DNA of 64,000 bases from Cryptosporangium sp044454545 (GTDB lineage: Bacteria > Actinomycetota > Actinomycetes > Mycobacteriales > Cryptosporangiaceae): the NCBI RefSeq assembly GCF_044454545.1, contig NZ_JBITDV010000010.1, positions 186,001 through 250,000 on the forward strand. Reading direction: 5' to 3'. Positions 49,231-59,371 of this stretch are shown here, one piece after another; the first letter of the stretch is position 1; the number at the start of each line of letters is the position of its first letter. The translations under genes and the position numbers were made by a program. A model generated the notes under the pieces. It saw only the letters and a list, made by a program, of their open reading frames with translations, had not been told where the DNA came from and did not search any database.

Positions 49231-50850
49231 CTAGCGGGCTCTCACCACCCGCCCGCTGTCCCACACCGGTTCGGTGGTCTCGCGGACCTCGCCGTCGGCG
49301 GCGAACGACAGGTACCGGTCGAAGCTTCGCGCGAACCAGCGGTCGTGCGTCACCGCCAGCACCGTGCCGTCGAACGCGGCCAGTCCTTCCTCCAGCGCCT
49401 CGGCCGACTGCACGTCGAGGTTGTCGGTCGGTTCGTCGAGCAGCAGCAACGTGCAGCCGGCCAGCTCCAGCAGCAGCACCTGGAACCGGGCCTGCTGCCC
49501 GCCGGAGAGCGTCGCGAAGTCCTGGTCGGCCTGGGACTGCAGCCCGTACCGGCGCAGCGCCGAGATCGCCTTCCCCCGGTCGACGCCCCGGCGGGTGCCC
49601 GACCCCCGGTTGAGGATCTCGACCAGCGGCTTCCCGACCCATTCGGGGTGCTCGTGGGTCTGCGCGAACAGGCCGGCGACGACCCGGGCCCCGAGCCGCC
49701 ACGAGCCCGTGTGGGCCACCTGGTCGCCACCGAGCAGGCGCAGGAAGTGGCTCTTGCCGCTGCCGTTCGCGCCCAGCACCGCGACCCGCTCGCCGTAGTA
49801 GACCTCCAGGTCGAACGGCTTCATCAGGCCGCTGAGCTCGAGCTTCTCGCAGATCACGGCCCGGACGCCGGTGCGGCCGCCGCCGAGACGCATCTTCACC
49901 TGCTCGGAAACCGGTCGTTCCGGCGGTGGCCCGGCCTCTTCGAACTTGCGCAGGCGGGTCTGCATCGCGTGGTACTTCGCCGCCATCGCCTCGCTGTTCT
50001 TGGCCTGCTGCTGCAGCGTCCGGACCAGATCTTTGAGGCGGGTGTGCTCCTCGTTCCAGCGCCGGTGCAGCTCGTCGAGCCGGTCGAGGCGCGCGCCGCG
50101 CGCCGCGTGGTAGCTCTCGAACCCGCCGCCGTGCACCCAGGCCGAGTGCGCTTCGAGCGTGACGACGTGGGTGGCGGTGCGGGCCAGCAGCTCGCGGTCG
50201 TGGCTGACGAACAGGACGGTCTTCGGCGTCTCGACCAGCCGCTCCTCCAGCCAGCGCTTGCCCGGGACGTCGAGGTAGTTGTCGGGCTCGTCGAGCAGCA
50301 GCACCTCCTCGGGGCCACGGAGCAGCGCCTCCAGCGCGAGGCGCTTCTGCTCACCACCGGAGAGCGTGCGGACCATCCGGTGCTGAGCCCGGTCGAACGG
50401 GACGCCGAGCGCGGCGACGGTGACCGTGTCCCAGAGCACCTCGGCGTCGTACCCGCCGGCGTCACCCCAGCCGGACAGCGCCTCGGCGTAGCGCAGCTGG
50501 GTCGGCTCGTCCTCGCGTTCCATCATCGCGAGCTCGGCTCTCTCGAGCTGTTCACCGGCGGTGCGGATCGCGGCCGGGGCCAGGCTGACGAGGAGGTCCC
50601 GCACGCTGGTTTGATCCCGCACCGAGCCGATGAACTGGCGCATCACGCCGAGCCCGCCGACCGTGGTGACCGATCCCTGCTGCGGCGTCGCGTCGCCGGA
50701 GATCATTCGCAGCAGCGTCGTCTTGCCCGCGCCGTTCGCGCCGACGAGCGCAACGGTTGCGCCTTCCCCCACCCGGAAAGACACCTCGCGGAACAGTTCA
50801 CGACCGTCGGGCAGTGTCTGCCCCAGCCCAGATACTTCGACGTAGCCCAC
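49231..50850 (-). CDS. ABC-F family ATPase
   Basis: This 539-residue soluble protein contains two ABC domains without membrane helices, as in translation factors and antibiotic-resistance ABC-F proteins. Domain 1 has GANGAGKTTLL, LSGGEQKR and LDEPDNYLD. Domain 2 has GANGSGKSHFLR, LSGGQQAR and LDEPTDNLD. The inter-domain linker is helical and basic (about residues 245-310). The Walker B neighbourhood LDEPDNYLD departs from the usual LDEPTNHLD. It is not clearly EttA; ribosome-associated function is inferred. It converges on the ABC-2 permease gene. Confidence 0.9.
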   Translation of the reverse strand: MGYVEVSGLGQTLPDGRELFREVSFRVGEGATVALVGANGAGKTTLLRMISGDATPQQGSVTTVGGLGVMRQFIGSVRDQTSVRDLLVSLAPAAIRTAGEQLERAELAMMEREDEPTQLRYAEALSGWGDAGGYDAEVLWDTVTVAALGVPFDRAQHRMVRTLSGGEQKRLALEALLRGPEEVLLLDEPDNYLDVPGKRWLEERLVETPKTVLFVSHDRELLARTATHVVTLEAHSAWVHGGGFESYHAARGARLDRLDELHRRWNEEHTRLKDLVRTLQQQAKNSEAMAAKYHAMQTRLRKFEEAGPPPERPVSEQVKMRLGGGRTGVRAVICEKLELSGLMKPFDLEVYYGERVAVLGANGSGKSHFLRLLGGDQVAHTGSWRLGARVVAGLFAQTHEHPEWVGKPLVEILNRGSGTRRGVDRGKAISALRRYGLQSQADQDFATLSGGQQARFQVLLLELAGCTLLLLDEPTDNLDVQSAEALEEGLAAFDGTVLAVTHDRWFARSFDRYLSFAADGEVRETTEPVWDSGRVVRAR

Positions 50851-50912
50851 GGGGGGATGATTCTCCCTGAACCCCGCCCGCTGGTCATCCCAGTTTTCGT
50901 GAGGAGCTCACC

Positions 50913-52556
<1,644 letters not shown>

Positions 52557-52565
52557 CTTACTAGG

Positions 52566-53900
52566 CTAAAAAGGGCTCACGTACTGGCGCATCGCGTCGT
52601 GGGAGTCGGGAAAGCCGTACTCGCCGAGCAGCATCGCGAAGTTGCCGAAGGGGAGCTCGTCGTAGAGCCACGTACGTGGCGACGCGGCGAGCACCTGGGC
52701 CAGCCGCTGCTGGCGACCTTCCAGAGCGGTGAACGGCGTGTTCGCGAACACCGGGCCGTGCGGGCAGGCCAGCCGGAGCGCCTCCCCGGCGACCGTCAGC
52801 GCGGGTGACGCCTGCACCTGCGGCAGACGGGCGAGGAACGCGTTGAACGCGTCCGCGTCCACGGCCGGGCCGAGCTGACGCAGCGCGAGCGCCGCGTAGC
52901 CGGCCAGGTCGCCGTTCAGGTAGGGCATCCGGACGTCCGGCGCGCTGCCGCCGCCGGCCCAGTGCAGCAGCTCGGCGGCCACGTCCGGCCCGGCCGCGGG
53001 GCCGCGCAGTTTCGCGAGCGCGATCGCACCGGCCCAGCGGACGACCGGCCGCGCCTCGGTCAGAGCCCGGAGTGCCATCGACTCGCTACCGGACGCACCC
53101 AGCAGCCCGGCCGCGACGACGGCCACCGCGGTCTCGGCCTCGTCGCCGACGGCTGCGAGCGCGTCGAGTGTCACCAGCGAGGCGTCCGGGTCGGCGTCCG
53201 GGAACCAGCCGATCGTGTAGGCCGCGACCAACGCGACGCCGTCGTCGTCCGGTAGTGCCCCCATCGGCGTGGACCCGGCCGGCGGGAGCGCGGCCGCCGT
53301 GATGCCGGTGCTCCCGGTGGCTCCCTCGGCCACGGCGGCGGCGGACGCGGCGGCGGCCGAGGCGTCCGCACCGAGGGCCGCCGCCGCGGCTTCGGCCTTT
53401 CCGGCGGCGACGGCGACCGCGGCGGGCCTGGTGGCCAGACGGCGCAGCAGCGGTAACCCGGCGGCCACGGCGTCGTAGGCCCGCTCCTCGGCCAGCGCGT
53501 CGACCTTGGCCTGGTCGTCGATCGACAGACCGTCCCAGCCGCTGCGCAGCACCCGGGCCATCGCGTCCTCGCCGCCGATCGACTGCAGCCGCAGCTCGTC
53601 GACCGGCAGGGTCTCGGGCAGCCAGGCCTCGTCGCCGCCGATCGCGATCATCGCCAGCAGCTGCCCGATGAACGCGCGGTCGGGCACGGTCGGGTCGCCC
53701 ATCAGGTCGAGCAGCAACGGCACCGCGTACGCGCTGGCCGGATAGCGGGTGCCCTGGTGGACGACGCTGCTGAACAGGGCACCGAGCGCCTCGTCCCGGA
53801 CGTCCGCGTCGTCCGACCGGAGCGCGGCCACGTGACGCGGAACGTCCTCGGCGCTGCCGTAGGCATGGGTCAGGCGGGACCAGTCGACAGAGTGGGTCAC
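52566..53900 (-). CDS. HEAT-repeat-like protein, unknown function
   Basis: This 444-residue, helix-rich protein starts at GTG 53898-53900, overlapping the truA stop (GTGA). The N-terminal part (DVPRHVAALRSDDADVRDEALGAL, YAVPLLLDLM) and the C-terminal part (VRWAGAIALAKLRGPAAGPDV, GYAALALRQLG) have the amphipathic repeats of HEAT/PBS-lyase solenoids. An Ala-rich, low-complexity insert of about 45 residues lies in the middle. It is probably a scaffold; no catalytic motif is seen. A longer frame to 54065 lies inside truA and is rejected. Confidence 0.85.
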   Translation of the reverse strand: MTHSVDWSRLTHAYGSAEDVPRHVAALRSDDADVRDEALGALFSSVVHQGTRYPASAYAVPLLLDLMGDPTVPDRAFIGQLLAMIAIGGDEAWLPETLPVDELRLQSIGGEDAMARVLRSGWDGLSIDDQAKVDALAEERAYDAVAAGLPLLRRLATRPAAVAVAAGKAEAAAAALGADASAAAASAAAVAEGATGSTGITAAALPPAGSTPMGALPDDDGVALVAAYTIGWFPDADPDASLVTLDALAAVGDEAETAVAVVAAGLLGASGSESMALRALTEARPVVRWAGAIALAKLRGPAAGPDVAAELLHWAGGGSAPDVRMPYLNGDLAGYAALALRQLGPAVDADAFNAFLARLPQVQASPALTVAGEALRLACPHGPVFANTPFTALEGRQQRLAQVLAASPRTWLYDELPFGNFAMLLGEYGFPDSHDAMRQYVSPF

Positions 53901-54766
53901 GTGCCCATCTTGGTATCGAGCGTCCGGACGCGCCGGGTGAGGTCGATACGGGCGGAGAGCTCGTCGTCGGCCGGGTACTCGACCGCGACCAGCGTCAGTC
54001 CGTGCGGAGGCGCCACCGTGACGTTGTTCGCCCGCTCGGAGCGGGTGAGCAGACCGGCCGGCCACTCGGCCGGATGGCGTCCTTCGCCGACGGCCAGCAG
54101 CGCGCCGATCAGGCTCCGGACCATCGAGTGGCAGAACGCGTCGGCGGCCAGGTGCGCCTGCAGCACGCGGCCGGGGCCCTCGCCGGCGATCTCCCAGCGG
54201 AACTCCTGCAGGCCCCGGACCGTGGTGGCCCCCTCGCGGCGGCGGCAGAACGCGGCGAAGTCGTGCTCACCGAGCAAGTGGCGCGCGGCCTCCCGCATCG
54301 CCTCGAGATCCAGGCGCCGCGGCCAGGCCAGCGTGTCGTGGCGGCGCAGCGGTTCGGCTCCCCACGGGGCGTCGGTGATGCGGTACACGTACCGCCGCCG
54401 GAGCGCGCCGAAACGGGCGTCGAAGTCCGGGTGCGCGCGCGAAACCGCCCGCAGCCGGACGTCCCCCGGAAGGACACCGGAAAGACGGCGGACCAGGGAC
54501 GCCTCGAGGGTGTCCCAGACCTCGGCCGGGAGGTCGAGGTGGGCGACCTGCCCGGAGGCGTGGACGCCGGCGTCGGTCCGGCCGGCCACGGTCAGCGAGA
54601 CGTCGGTGCGGGTGACGCGGGCCAGCGCCTCGGTGAGGACGCCCTGGACCGTGCGCTGGTCCTGCTGGAACGCCCAGCCGGCAAAGCCGGTGCCGTCGTA
54701 CGCGATGTCGAGCCGCACACGAACGAGCCCGCCGGTGTGGTCACCGGCGGGCCCGTCGTCAGGCAT
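53897..54766 (-). CDS. truA: tRNA pseudouridine synthase A
   Basis: TruA converts uridines 38-40 of the anticodon stem to pseudouridine. The catalytic Asp is in VAGRTDAGVHA, and RRRYVYRI and FCHSMVRSLIG are conserved. I give the longest start, ATG 54766. The first 14 residues, however, are encoded by a perfect hairpin (54727-54752) and do not look like family sequence; GTG 54718 (VRLDIAYDGTGF) is a serious alternative. It follows rplQ, the usual order. Confidence 0.94.
   Translation of the reverse strand: MPDDGPAGDHTGGLVRVRLDIAYDGTGFAGWAFQQDQRTVQGVLTEALARVTRTDVSLTVAGRTDAGVHASGQVAHLDLPAEVWDTLEASLVRRLSGVLPGDVRLRAVSRAHPDFDARFGALRRRYVYRITDAPWGAEPLRRHDTLAWPRRLDLEAMREAARHLLGEHDFAAFCRRREGATTVRGLQEFRWEIAGEGPGRVLQAHLAADAFCHSMVRSLIGALLAVGEGRHPAEWPAGLLTRSERANNVTVAPPHGLTLVAVEYPADDELSARIDLTRRVRTLDTKMGT
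54727..54752 (-). terminator. Hairpin between rplQ and the truA core
   Basis: An 11-bp perfect GC-rich stem (54727-54737 with 54742-54752) around a four-base loop lies 30 bp after the rplQ stop. On the minus strand it is followed by CTCGTTCGTG. It may end the alpha operon; if so, truA starts downstream of it. Confidence 0.6.
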
Positions 54767-54781
54767 TGGATCCAGCGGGGA

Positions 54782-55405
54782 TCAGGCCTTCTCGTCGCCT
54801 TCGGCGGCGTCGGCCTTCGCCTCGGCTGCCTCGGCCTTGGCCTCAGCGGCTTCCGCCTTGGCCTCAGCGGCCTCGGCCTTCGCCTCGGCGGCCTCAGCCT
54901 TGGCCTCGGCCACCGTGGTGTCGTCGGCGTCGGTGTCAGCGTCGGTGTCGGTGTCGCCGGACAGGGCCGCGGCCTTGTCGTCCTTGGCGTTGGCGAACCG
55001 GGTGCCGCGAGCGCGCTCGGCCTCGCCGACGGCCGCCTGTGCCACGGTCAGCGCCTCGACGAGCTCGATGATCGCCATCGGAGCGTTGTCACCCTTGCGG
55101 GGCTCGGTCTTGACGATCCGGGTGTAACCGCCGGGGCGGTTGACGTACCGCGGGCCGATCTCGGCGAACAGGTGACCGACCACGTCCTTGTCCCGCACCA
55201 GGCTGAGCACCTGGCGACGGGCGTGCAGGTCTCCGCGCTTGGCGAAGGTGATCAGCCGCTCGGCGTACGGGCGTAGCCGCTTCGCCTTGGCTTCGGTGGT
55301 GGTGATCCGGCCGTGCTCGAACAGCGCCCGTGCCAGGTTCGACAGCAGGTGCTTCTCGTGCGCCGGGCTACCGCCGAGGCGGGGACCCTTGGTGGGCGTG
55401 GGCAT
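54782..55405 (-). CDS. rplQ: 50S ribosomal protein L17 with repetitive C-terminal extension
   Basis: L17 core runs from MPTPTKGPRLGGSPAHEKHLL through YTRIVKTEPRKGDNAPMAIIELV. After about residue 135 there is a 70-residue acidic tail with an Asp/Thr block and then five AEAKAEA-type repeats, predicted to be a long charged helix. Such tails occur in some actinobacterial L17 proteins, but this one is long. It closes the ribosomal part of the alpha operon. Confidence 0.97.
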   Translation of the reverse strand: MPTPTKGPRLGGSPAHEKHLLSNLARALFEHGRITTTEAKAKRLRPYAERLITFAKRGDLHARRQVLSLVRDKDVVGHLFAEIGPRYVNRPGGYTRIVKTEPRKGDNAPMAIIELVEALTVAQAAVGEAERARGTRFANAKDDKAAALSGDTDTDADTDADDTTVAEAKAEAAEAKAEAAEAKAEAAEAKAEAAEAKADAAEGDEKA

Positions 55406-55430
55406 CTTGCTTGCTCCTCGGTTGGCCGCT

Positions 55431-55463
55431 CCGTGGTCGGACCTGACTCAGGTCCGACCACGG
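55431..55463 (-). other. rpoA-rplQ intercistronic hairpin
   Basis: A near-perfect palindrome with a 14-bp stem (55431-55444 with 55450-55463) and five-base loop starts 8 bp after the rpoA stop. Without a T-run it is more likely a processing or partial-termination site than a full terminator. Confidence 0.7.
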
Positions 55464-55471
55464 ACAGCGGG

Positions 55472-56494
55472 TTACAGCTGCTCGGTCTCGGCGTAGTCGG
55501 CGCCGTCGTAGTCGGCGTCGGAGAAGGTGTCCACGACGTTCGCCGGGTCGAACCCGGGCGGGGAGTCCTTGAGCGCGAGACCCATCGTGGCCAGCTTCAT
55601 CTTGACCTCGTCGATCGACTTCGCACCGAAGTTGCGGATGTCGAGGAGGTCGGCCTCGCTGCGGGAGATGAGCTCACCCACGGAATGGATGCCCTCACGC
55701 TTGAGGCAGTTGTAGGAACGGACCGTCAGGTCGAGCTCCTCGATCGGCAGCGCCAGGTCGGCCGCGAGAGCGGCGTCCTGCGGCGACGGACCGATGTCGA
55801 TGCCCTCGGCGGTCTCGTCGAGCTCACGGGCGAGCCCGAACAACTCGACCAGGGTCGAGCCGGCCGAGGCCAGCGCCGTCCGCGGGGTGATCGAGTTCTT
55901 CGTCTCGACGTCGATGATCAGCTTGTCGAAGTCGGTCCGCTGCTCGACACGGGTCGCCTCGACGGCGTACTTCACCTTCAGCACCGGCGAGTAGATCGAG
56001 TCGACCGGAATACGGCCGATCTCCTGCCCGGGCTGCTTGTTCTGGACCGCCGAGACGTAACCACGGCCACGCTCGACGGTCAGCTCCATTTCGAGCCGGC
56101 CCTTCGCGTTGATCGTGGCGATGTGCAGGTCGGTGTTGTGCACGGTGACGCCCGCCGGCGGCGCGATGTCGGCGGCGGTGACCGTGCCGGGGCCCTGCTT
56201 GCGCAGGTACATCGTGACCGGCTCGTCGTTCTCGGAGCTGATCACGAGCTGCTTGATGTTCAGGATCAGCTCGGTGACGTCCTCTTTCACCCCCGGAACG
56301 GTGGTGAACTCGTGCAGGACGCCGTCGATCTTGATGCTGGTGACCGCGGCACCGGGGATCGAGGACAGCAGCGTGCGCCGGAGCGAGTTGCCCAGCGTGT
56401 AGCCGAATCCGGGCTCCAGCGGCTCGATCGCGAACCGCGAGCGGTACTCGTTGACGGACTCTTCAGTCAGCGTAGGACGCTGGGTGATGAGCAC
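55472..56494 (-). CDS. rpoA: DNA-directed RNA polymerase subunit alpha
   Basis: The alpha subunit dimer nucleates RNA polymerase. The 340 residues have the N-terminal assembly domain (RFAIEPLEPGFGYTLGNSLRR), and the C-terminal DNA-binding domain (SYNCLKREGIHSVGELISRSEADLL, then NFGAKSIDEVKMKL). The tail is acidic. It lies between rpsD and rplQ as is universal in the alpha operon. Confidence 0.98.
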   Translation of the reverse strand: MLITQRPTLTEESVNEYRSRFAIEPLEPGFGYTLGNSLRRTLLSSIPGAAVTSIKIDGVLHEFTTVPGVKEDVTELILNIKQLVISSENDEPVTMYLRKQGPGTVTAADIAPPAGVTVHNTDLHIATINAKGRLEMELTVERGRGYVSAVQNKQPGQEIGRIPVDSIYSPVLKVKYAVEATRVEQRTDFDKLIIDVETKNSITPRTALASAGSTLVELFGLARELDETAEGIDIGPSPQDAALAADLALPIEELDLTVRSYNCLKREGIHSVGELISRSEADLLDIRNFGAKSIDEVKMKLATMGLALKDSPPGFDPANVVDTFSDADYDGADYAETEQL

Positions 56495-56541
56495 TTCTTA
56501 CTCCTGTCGGTCCGGGCATCCGCTATTTGACGCCCGCCTTA

Positions 56542-56602
56542 CCGCGCAGAAGACCTGCGCGGCACTGACAATCGTACGGGGCGGTGCTCATCGCACCGCC
56601 CC
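56542..56602 (-). other. rpsD-rpoA intercistronic hairpins
   Basis: Two hairpins occupy the gap: a 10-bp perfect stem at 56578-56587/56593-56602, 6 bp after the rpsD stop, and an 8-bp stem at 56542-56549/56555-56562. They may tune rpoA expression relative to ribosomal proteins. Confidence 0.6.
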
Positions 56603-56607
56603 ACCGA

Positions 56608-57234
56608 TTACTTCGAGTAGAGCTCGACGATCAGCTGCTCCTGGACCGGCGTGTCGATGACCTGCCGGGCCGGGAGGGCGTGCACCAGGATCCGCATCTG
56701 GCTGGTGAGAACCTCGAGCCAGGCCGGGATCCCGCGCGAACCGGCCTCGGCGCGGGCGACGACGAACGGCGTGAGCTCGCGGGACTTCTCCCGGATCTCG
56801 ACGATGTCGTTCTCGCTCACGCGGTAGGACGGGATGTCGACCTTGACGCCGTTGACCAGGACGTGGCCGTGGCGGACGACCTGGCGCGCCATGTCACGCG
56901 ACTTCGCGAAGCCGGCGCGGTACACGACGTTGTCCAGGCGGGACTCCAGGATCTGGAGCAGGATGTCGCCGGTCTTGCCCTGCTTGCGGTTCGCCTCGAC
57001 GTAGTAGCCGCCGAACTGCTTCTCCAGAACGCCGTAAATGCGCTTGGCCTTCTGCTTCTCACGCAGCTGCAGCAGGTACTCGCTGTCCTTCGTGCGACCG
57101 CGGCCGTGCTGGCCCGGCGGGTAGGGCCGGACCTCGATCGGGCACTTCGGCGAGTCGCACTTGCTCCCCTTGAGGAACAACTTCATCTTCTCGCGCCGGC
57201 AACGGCGGCAATCAGCACCGGTGTAACGGGCCAT
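56608..57234 (-). CDS. rpsD: 30S ribosomal protein S4
   Basis: S4 has 208 residues. The N-terminal zinc-binding type is kept (CRRCRREKMKLFLKGSKC, then KC), followed by the S4 RNA-binding domain (SRLDNVVYRAGFAKSRDMARQ, GHVLVNG). It initiates 30S assembly and, in many bacteria, feedback-regulates the alpha operon. Confidence 0.98.
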   Translation of the reverse strand: MARYTGADCRRCRREKMKLFLKGSKCDSPKCPIEVRPYPPGQHGRGRTKDSEYLLQLREKQKAKRIYGVLEKQFGGYYVEANRKQGKTGDILLQILESRLDNVVYRAGFAKSRDMARQVVRHGHVLVNGVKVDIPSYRVSENDIVEIREKSRELTPFVVARAEAGSRGIPAWLEVLTSQMRILVHALPARQVIDTPVQEQLIVELYSK

Positions 57235-57266
57235 TTCTCCTCAGTCTCCTCGTACGTGGGTGCTGA

Positions 57267-57671
57267 TCAGACGCGGCGGCGCTTGGGCGGGCGGCAGCCG
57301 TTGTGCGGCATCGGGGTGACGTCGGAAATCGACCCCACCTCGAGACCGGTGGCCTGCAGCGACCGGATGGCGGTCTCGCGACCGGAGCCCGGGCCCTTCA
57401 CGAAGACGTCGACCTTGCGCATGCCGTGCTCCTGCGCCTTGCGGGCAGCGTTCTCGGCAGCCATCTGGGCAGCGAACGGCGTCGACTTACGCGAGCCCTT
57501 GAAGCCCACGTGGCCGGCGGACGCCCAGCTGATCACGTTGCCCTGCGGGTCCGTGATCGACACGATCGTGTTGTTGAACGTGCTCTTGATGTGCGCGTGG
57601 CCGTGCGCGACGTTCTTCTTTTCCTTGCGCCGGACCTTCTTGACCCCGGCGCCACGGCTCTTCGGTGGCAT
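57267..57671 (-). CDS. rpsK: 30S ribosomal protein S11
   Basis: S11 has 134 residues with HGHAHIKSTFNNTIVSITD, FKGSRKSTPFAAQ and the C-terminal TPMPHNGCRPPKRRRV. It forms the platform of the small subunit and binds 16S rRNA near the mRNA exit. Spacing to rpsD is 32 bp and to rpsM 51 bp. Confidence 0.98.
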   Translation of the reverse strand: MPPKSRGAGVKKVRRKEKKNVAHGHAHIKSTFNNTIVSITDPQGNVISWASAGHVGFKGSRKSTPFAAQMAAENAARKAQEHGMRKVDVFVKGPGSGRETAIRSLQATGLEVGSISDVTPMPHNGCRPPKRRRV

Positions 57672-57722
57672 TGCTAAAAGTCTCCTCGAGAAATGCGGTA
57701 GCTAAGGCTGGGCAGCGGGCGG

Positions 57723-58103
57723 TTACTTCTTGCCCGGCTTCTTCTTGCCGGCCACGGTCTTGCGCGGGCCCTTACGGGTGCGCGCGTTGGTGTGCGTGCG
57801 CTGACCGCGCACAGGAAGGCCGCGCCGGTGCCGGATGCCCTGGTAGCAACCGATCTCGATCTTGCGCCGGATGTCAGCGGCGACCTCGCGGCGAAGGTCA
57901 CCTTCGACCCGGAACGAAGCCTCGATGTAGTCACGAAGTCGAACCAGGTCTTCGTCCGACAGGTCGCGAACGCGGACGTTCGGGTCGAGCCCGGTCGCCG
58001 CGATCGTCTCCAGAGAACGGGTCCGGCCGATGCCGAAGATGTACGTGAGCGCGATCTCCAGCCGCTTTTCGCGGGGGAGGTCTACGCCGACGAGACGTGC
58101 CAT
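57723..58103 (-). CDS. rpsM: 30S ribosomal protein S13
   Basis: S13 has 126 residues: MARLVGVDLPREKRLEIALT, the helix-two-turn-helix IGRTRSLETIAATGLDPN, and the basic tail RGQRTHTNARTRKGPRKT. It contacts the P-site tRNA and the large-subunit head bridge. Confidence 0.98.
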   Translation of the reverse strand: MARLVGVDLPREKRLEIALTYIFGIGRTRSLETIAATGLDPNVRVRDLSDEDLVRLRDYIEASFRVEGDLRREVAADIRRKIEIGCYQGIRHRRGLPVRGQRTHTNARTRKGPRKTVAGKKKPGKK

Positions 58104-58150
58104 GGGTGGGCGTACTCCTTCGTCTGCGGAGGTCTGAGCGTCTTCGAGTT

Positions 58151-58273
58151 CCCGTCTGCCCAGACGGGCCCCGGCCTCCGACCGGGGGTGGGACGCTCGC
58201 TTCTCAGCTCACGCCTCGGACGCTTGAATTCGGTTCCCTGCTTCGCACCGCCCTGAGGAGAGGGCGACGGTGC
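58151..58273 (-). other. Cluster of hairpins in the rpmJ-rpsM gap
   Basis: The 172-bp gap contains three stem-loops: 58245-58273 (interrupted 6+4-bp stem, 3 bp after the rpmJ stop), 58169-58187 (6 bp) and 58151-58168 (7 bp, loop of four). The gap is unusually long for this operon and could contain an internal promoter for rpsM onward. Confidence 0.6.
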
Positions 58274-58275
58274 GG

Positions 58276-58389
58276 TCAGCCCTGGCGCTGCTTGTGGCGC
58301 AGGTTCTCGCAGATCACCATGACCCGGCCGTGACGGCGGATCACCTTGCACTTGTCACAGATCGGCTTGACGCTCGGGTTGACCTTCAC
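58276..58389 (-). CDS. rpmJ: 50S ribosomal protein L36
   Basis: L36 has 37 residues from GTG 58387-58389 (VKVNPSVKPICDKCKVIRRHGRV). The zinc ribbon C-X2-C-X12-C-X4-H is complete, so this is the zinc-containing form. It lies between infA and rpsM as is standard. Confidence 0.96.
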   Translation of the reverse strand: MKVNPSVKPICDKCKVIRRHGRVMVICENLRHKQRQG

Positions 58390-58450
58390 GGCTGTTCGCC
58401 ATCTCCTAGAAAACGCCGCCAGCCGTGAGGGACCAGCGCGCTGCTGTCGA

Positions 58451-58672
58451 TTACTTGTAGCGGTAGACGATGCGCCCACGGGACAGGTCGTAGGGCGAAA
58501 GCTCCACGACGACCCGGTCCTCGGGCAGGATGCGGATGTAGTGCTGCCGCATCTTGCCGGAAATGTGAGCCAGGACGAGGTGTCCGTTTTGCAGCTCCAC
58601 GCGGAACATCGCGTTCGGCAGCGCTTCGACCACTCGGCCTTCGATTTCGATGGCCCCGTCTTTCTTGGGCAT
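58451..58672 (-). CDS. infA: Translation initiation factor IF-1
   Basis: IF-1 is a 73-residue OB-fold protein blocking the A site during initiation. ATG 58670-58672 (MPKKDGAIEIEGRVVEALPN) has GGAGG just upstream. HISGKMRQHYIRILPEDRV and the end RGRIVYRYK are the family pattern. An 18-base hairpin at 58758-58775 lies in its leader. Confidence 0.98.
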   Translation of the reverse strand: MPKKDGAIEIEGRVVEALPNAMFRVELQNGHLVLAHISGKMRQHYIRILPEDRVVVELSPYDLSRGRIVYRYK

Positions 58673-58872
58673 GTCCTCCGCAATCGTGACGTCGTTCCGG
58701 GCCCGGAGGCACCGGCGGTAAAACTCGGTGAGGCGCATCAGGTCTTCAGCCGCGTCCCTCGCTAGACATAGCGAGAGAACAGACGCAAGGCGCCAGCAAC
58801 TAAGTCTACGTTGTCGGCGCCTGACCCGCCAAACCGGCCCGCTCGGCCGTACTCGTCGCGCCCTCGGGTGGG

Positions 58873-59334
58873 CTAGTCGCGCTTCCCGGTCAGCCGGTTG
58901 GCCAGGAGCACCGCACCCCAGATCCCGATCGGGAAGATCGGCCAGTAGAACGACGGTTCGCCGCGCGCGACGCTGGTGACGGCCCAGATCACCGAGAGGA
59001 TCAACGCGATCCGCACCCAGCTGCGCTCGGAACCGGTGAGCCCCGCTCGCCTCGGTACCGCGACCTCGGTCGCCCGTTCGCCACCCCCGGCGACCGGAGG
59101 CCGAGGGGTGTTGCCGGGCTGCGCGGGAAGGTCAGCGGTGAGCGGCACCAGGTCGGCGTCGGTTTTGGCGGCGTAGGCCGCGGCCGCTCGCTCGTCGAAC
59201 TCGTGCAGGTCGAGCCGACCCTCGTCCAGGGCCTTCTGCAGCCTGGCGACGACGGTCTGACGCTCCGCGTCCCCGACCCTGAGGGCCGGCGGGGACTGCG
59301 GAGGCTCGGGTTTCTCCGGTAACGGCGACGCCAT
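58873..59334 (-). CDS. DUF1707 (SHOCT-like) protein with C-terminal 2TM region
   Basis: This 153-residue protein has a DUF1707 domain (LRVGDAERQTVVARLQKALDEG, then LHEFDERAAAAYAAKT) typical of actinobacterial regulators and membrane-associated proteins. A polar linker and two membrane helices follow (WVRIALILSVIWAVTSVA, FPIGIWGAVLLANRL). ATG 59332-59334 is chosen; a frame to 59361 adds nine residues. It lies between map and infA on the same strand, an insertion in the usual spc-alpha order. Function unknown. Confidence 0.88.
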   Translation of the reverse strand: MASPLPEKPEPPQSPPALRVGDAERQTVVARLQKALDEGRLDLHEFDERAAAAYAAKTDADLVPLTADLPAQPGNTPRPPVAGGGERATEVAVPRRAGLTGSERSWVRIALILSVIWAVTSVARGEPSFYWPIFPIGIWGAVLLANRLTGKRD

Positions 59335-59371
59335 GGGTCCAGTGTCTCTCCCCCGGGCCACCCACGGCGAG

